From Flavobacteriales bacterium (GTDB lineage: Bacteria; Bacteroidota; Bacteroidia; Flavobacteriales_F; PHOS-HE28), in the NCBI GenBank assembly GCA_020854015.1, contig JADZGG010000372.1:1-8018 (forward strand): a stretch of 8,018 bases of DNA, read 5' to 3'. Positions 6,048 through 8,018 of this stretch are shown piece after piece; the first letter of the stretch is position 1; each line of letters opens with the position of its first letter. The position numbers and the translations under genes were made by a program. The notes below the pieces were generated by a model that did no database searches, had not been told where the DNA came from, and saw nothing but the letters and a program-made list of their open reading frames with translations.

Positions 6048-6515
6048 ATGCGCCCCATCCAAGCCTGGTTCGACGAGTACGCGGTGAGCCACCAGAACGC
6101 CACGAACACGGCCATTCACTGGATCTGCGTGCCTACCATCTACTTCTGCGTGATCGGGCTGTTGGCATCGATCCCTTCACCATTGTCACAAGAGCCGTTC
6201 CCGACGCACCCTTGGGCCTTAATGGCCATGATGATCGTGCTCGCTTTCTATGTGAAGCGGTCCATGCCTCTAGCAGTTGGCATGATGATCTTCACATTCC
6301 TATGCTTCGCGATCGCCCTTTGGTTGGATGTTCATTCCCCCTGGCCATTGTGGACCATCTGTACGGTGCTTTTCGCGCTGGCTTGGATCGGACAGTTCAT
6401 CGGCCACCACATCGAAGGGAAGAAGCCAAGCTTCCTGAAGGACCTGCAGTTTCTGCTCATCGGCCCGGCTTGGTTGCTTGCGAAGCTCTACCGCAGGTTC
6501 GGCATCGCCTACTGA
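6048..6515 (+). CDS. DUF962/Mpo1-like membrane protein, 155 aa
   Basis: This is a polytopic membrane protein of the DUF962 family. The yeast member Mpo1 (YGL010w) is an iron-dependent dioxygenase that shortens 2-hydroxy fatty acids by one carbon. Family hallmarks are visible. An N-terminal W..Y..SHQNATNTAIHW segment provides H15 and H24, followed by a CVPTIYF membrane entry. A C-terminal WIGQFIGHHIEGKKPSF segment provides H120, H121 and E123, and is followed by LQFLLIGPAWLLAKL. About four or five hydrophobic segments lie around 27-42, 57-70, 75-93, 101-118 and 133-147. The length matches bacterial members. It starts 2 nt after the DinB stop, so the two are almost certainly co-transcribed. Its 3' end overlaps the converging minus-strand gene by 7 bp. 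Activity in this organism is inferred from family only. Confidence 0.9.
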   Translation: MRPIQAWFDEYAVSHQNATNTAIHWICVPTIYFCVIGLLASIPSPLSQEPFPTHPWALMAMMIVLAFYVKRSMPLAVGMMIFTFLCFAIALWLDVHSPWPLWTICTVLFALAWIGQFIGHHIEGKKPSFLKDLQFLLIGPAWLLAKLYRRFGIAY

Positions 6516-7681
6516 TCGAGCGGCACTTCCTCAGGTTCGTAGGGCATGGAGACCGGCTCGGGGCGCAACGGAGCGAAGTACGGATGGTCGTCCTCCCAGG
6601 GCTTCCATCGATACGCGTCACCGAAACAATAGCGCAGGTCGCGGAGCACACGGTCGGGTTCCAGTAGGGCTTGCCCGAAGAGGTCAGCGGTGCGCGTGTT
6701 CCCACCGAAGAAGTGGAACTGCTCCACCACCTTCAGCTGCGCGAACCGCGGATCGTTGTTGGTGAGGTGTCGCGGGAACATGTATCCCTCGACCGCAGCG
6801 ATCATGCCCCAGTTGTCAACGGTATCGAGCGTGGCAAGGAGCGTCTCCATATCGAGGTCGATGTTACCTGAACCGTTCCTGTCGGCGAAGGCGTACCGAC
6901 CTCCTGCATCGGAGATCAACCGCGCCATGTAGCTGTTACCCGGTGGCACGCTCCATTGACCGTTCCACTGACTCCCGAAGAACACCACAGGCCGAACACT
7001 GTCCTGTTCCGCCAAAGCGGCCAAGGCCTCATAGCGCTTCACTATGCCGGTGAACAAGCTATCGGCCTCTCGTTCGCGACCCGTGAGCACACCGAAGAAC
7101 CGCACCCATTCCGCACGGCCAAGCGGATGATCTTCGAGGTACTCACTGACCTGGACCACGGAAAGTCCAGCACCTTCAAGCGCACTCAATCCCTGTCCGC
7201 TGAAGGGATACACGAGGACCGCATCCGGACGCAATGCGATGAGCCTTTCCCGATCGAGGGATTCGGTAGTCCCCAGATCCTTGATCTGACCTGCCTTCAG
7301 AGCGGCTCGCACCAAGCTGTCCTTCACCTCTTCCGCGAACGCCGTCGCGACCATGTTGCTCCTTGCTCCCACCGCAGCCAGAAAGGGAACGTGCGTCGTG
7401 CTCAACAAGGCGATCCTGTTCAGAGGCAACGCCATACGCTTGACCGTGAACGGTGTAGCGGCGAACGCTCCATCAGGAGCCAGGTGGTAAGCTCCGGCTG
7501 TATCCGATGCGCCTCCATGTCCGTGAACAAGCAGAAGACGCTGGGATCCATGGGACCAGATCTCGAATGAACGGGCGTAGCGAAGCGGAACCTTGGTCCA
7601 CCCTTGCAGGTCCGTGGTCTTGGGCGCTGGTGATGAGCAGGCCAGCAGCAGCAGCGGGAGGACCGCCAGCCACCACCTCAT
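6509..7681 (-). CDS. ABC transporter substrate-binding lipoprotein, metal-chelate/cobalamin type, 390 aa
   Basis: This is an envelope lipoprotein of the BtuF/FepB/FhuD class (peripla_BP_2), which binds iron chelates, haem or cobalamin for a BtuCD-type importer. The first residues MRWWLAVLPLLLLAC form a lipoprotein signal with lipobox LLAC and lipidated C15. Family landmarks are RIALLSTTHVPFLAAVGA (89-106), GTTESLDRERLIALRPDAVLVYPF (137-160), the linker helix around GRAEWVRFFGVLTGREREAD (188-206), SYMARLISDAGGRYAFAD (250-267) and NIDLDMETLLATL (273-285). No permease or ATPase of the matching class is in the window. I choose the ATG at 7681 because it begins the signal peptide and overlaps the upstream stop as ATGA; the frame stays open up to 7891 but that extension is the antisense-frame reading of the upstream gene. 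The substrate is undetermined. Confidence 0.9.
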   Translation of the reverse strand: MRWWLAVLPLLLLACSSPAPKTTDLQGWTKVPLRYARSFEIWSHGSQRLLLVHGHGGASDTAGAYHLAPDGAFAATPFTVKRMALPLNRIALLSTTHVPFLAAVGARSNMVATAFAEEVKDSLVRAALKAGQIKDLGTTESLDRERLIALRPDAVLVYPFSGQGLSALEGAGLSVVQVSEYLEDHPLGRAEWVRFFGVLTGREREADSLFTGIVKRYEALAALAEQDSVRPVVFFGSQWNGQWSVPPGNSYMARLISDAGGRYAFADRNGSGNIDLDMETLLATLDTVDNWGMIAAVEGYMFPRHLTNNDPRFAQLKVVEQFHFFGGNTRTADLFGQALLEPDRVLRDLRYCFGDAYRWKPWEDDHPYFAPLRPEPVSMPYEPEEVPLDQ

Positions 7682-8018
7682 TGCAGCTCCCGAATGAGTT
7701 CGAGCAGCGAAGCCTTCACCGTATCGCGACCTGTGGCCAGACCGGAGATCTGCTGTTCCACCGGGTGATGGGGCAGTTCGCCATGATCGGCGGGACCATC
7801 GCCATGCCCTTCCGGAACGAAACGGGCCAACGGCACATGCAACTGCAACTTGGTGCGCGGCAATGTGATCAGCGCTTCCCTCCCACCACAAAAGCTCTGG
7901 CTGTTGCTGCCCACCTCTTCACCCACGATGCGCGCCCGACCGGAGCGTTTCGCCAGCATTACGAAGGCAGCACCGGCATCCCGCGTAAGTCCGTCACATA
8001 CGACGTACACTTTGCCAA
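7678..8018 (-). CDS. S41-peptidase-like protein, C-terminal part, with apparent loss of the catalytic serine
   Basis: This is the 3' part of a gene that continues past the right edge. The readable 113 residues match the end of S41 (tail-specific, IRBP-like) peptidases: GKVYVVCDGLTRDAGAAF, then ARIVGEEVGSNSQSFCGG, then ITLPRTKLQLHVPLARFV, then ADHGELPHHPVEQQISGLATGRDTVKASLLELIREL. In active Bacteroidota relatives the first segment usually reads like dG.TfSAGaaF, with the nucleophilic serine; here TRDAG puts aspartate at that place. The protein may therefore be a non-catalytic relative, although the N-terminal and PDZ parts are not visible. The TGA stop overlaps the ATG of the substrate-binding lipoprotein gene, so the two are translationally coupled. 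Family assignment is good; loss of activity is an inference. Confidence 0.82.
   Translation of the reverse strand, partial: GKVYVVCDGLTRDAGAAFVMLAKRSGRARIVGEEVGSNSQSFCGGREALITLPRTKLQLHVPLARFVPEGHGDGPADHGELPHHPVEQQISGLATGRDTVKASLLELIRELQ

Noticed and set aside
6509..6515. Terminator at the convergent junction of the DUF962 gene and the lipoprotein gene
   Set aside because: The two coding regions overlap by 7 bp and no stem with a T run is seen near the junction on either strand.
3549..7681. The ABC ATPase and the substrate-binding lipoprotein as parts of one transporter
   Set aside because: They lie on opposite strands in separate operons. The ATPase resembles the PotA/FbpC class, while the lipoprotein belongs to the BtuF/FepB class that uses BtuD-type ATPases.
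7682..7891. N-terminal extension of the substrate-binding lipoprotein
   Set aside because: It reads the upstream S41-like gene in another frame and would place the lipoprotein signal 70 residues inside the protein.

Overview
The window looks like a GC-rich member of the Bacteroidota, most likely Flavobacteriales-like. This is inferred from three things. Gene starts lack Shine-Dalgarno sequences. There are short secreted proteins of a Bacteroidota type (Sec signal followed by a GYI..G.KTEGFIKY stretch). Possible TTN-N19-21-TAnnTTYG promoter boxes are also present. No rRNA, tRNA, phage or transposase gene was seen, so the placement rests on style rather than a marker.

Layout. Bases 1-776 (+) are the 3' part of a DEAD-box RNA helicase. 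Bases 777-1196 hold no credible gene. They contain two diverged copies of a roughly 175-bp repeat unit built on a 10-bp CAGATG rhythm, an exact 22-bp second copy of the helicase 3' end including its stop codon, and a nested hairpin reaching into the stop of the next gene. Bases 1197-3432 (-) are a two-gene operon of secreted proteins of unknown function, one nucleotide apart. A 116-bp divergent intergenic region (3433-3548) carries two similar candidate promoters, one per strand.

Bases 3549-6515 (+) form a tight run of five genes: an ABC-transporter ATPase without a nearby permease, a small TPR protein, a membrane-anchored DUF218/YdcF-like protein whose domain appears split by an inserted region, a DinB-family metalloprotein and a DUF962/Mpo1-like membrane protein. 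The first three are joined by two 4-nt ATGA overlaps. The last two follow after 21 nt and 2 nt. The run collides tail to tail (7-bp overlap) with a minus-strand pair at 6509-8018: a lipoprotein of the metal-chelate/cobalamin substrate-binding family, and upstream of it the 3' part of an S41-peptidase-like gene, again joined by an ATGA overlap.

Most genes are ordinary housekeeping or envelope genes. The points most worth a second look are the repeat island with its duplicated helicase tail, the interrupted DUF218 protein, and the S41-like protein in which the usual catalytic serine position seems to be aspartate. I found no convincing complete new defence or mobile system here.
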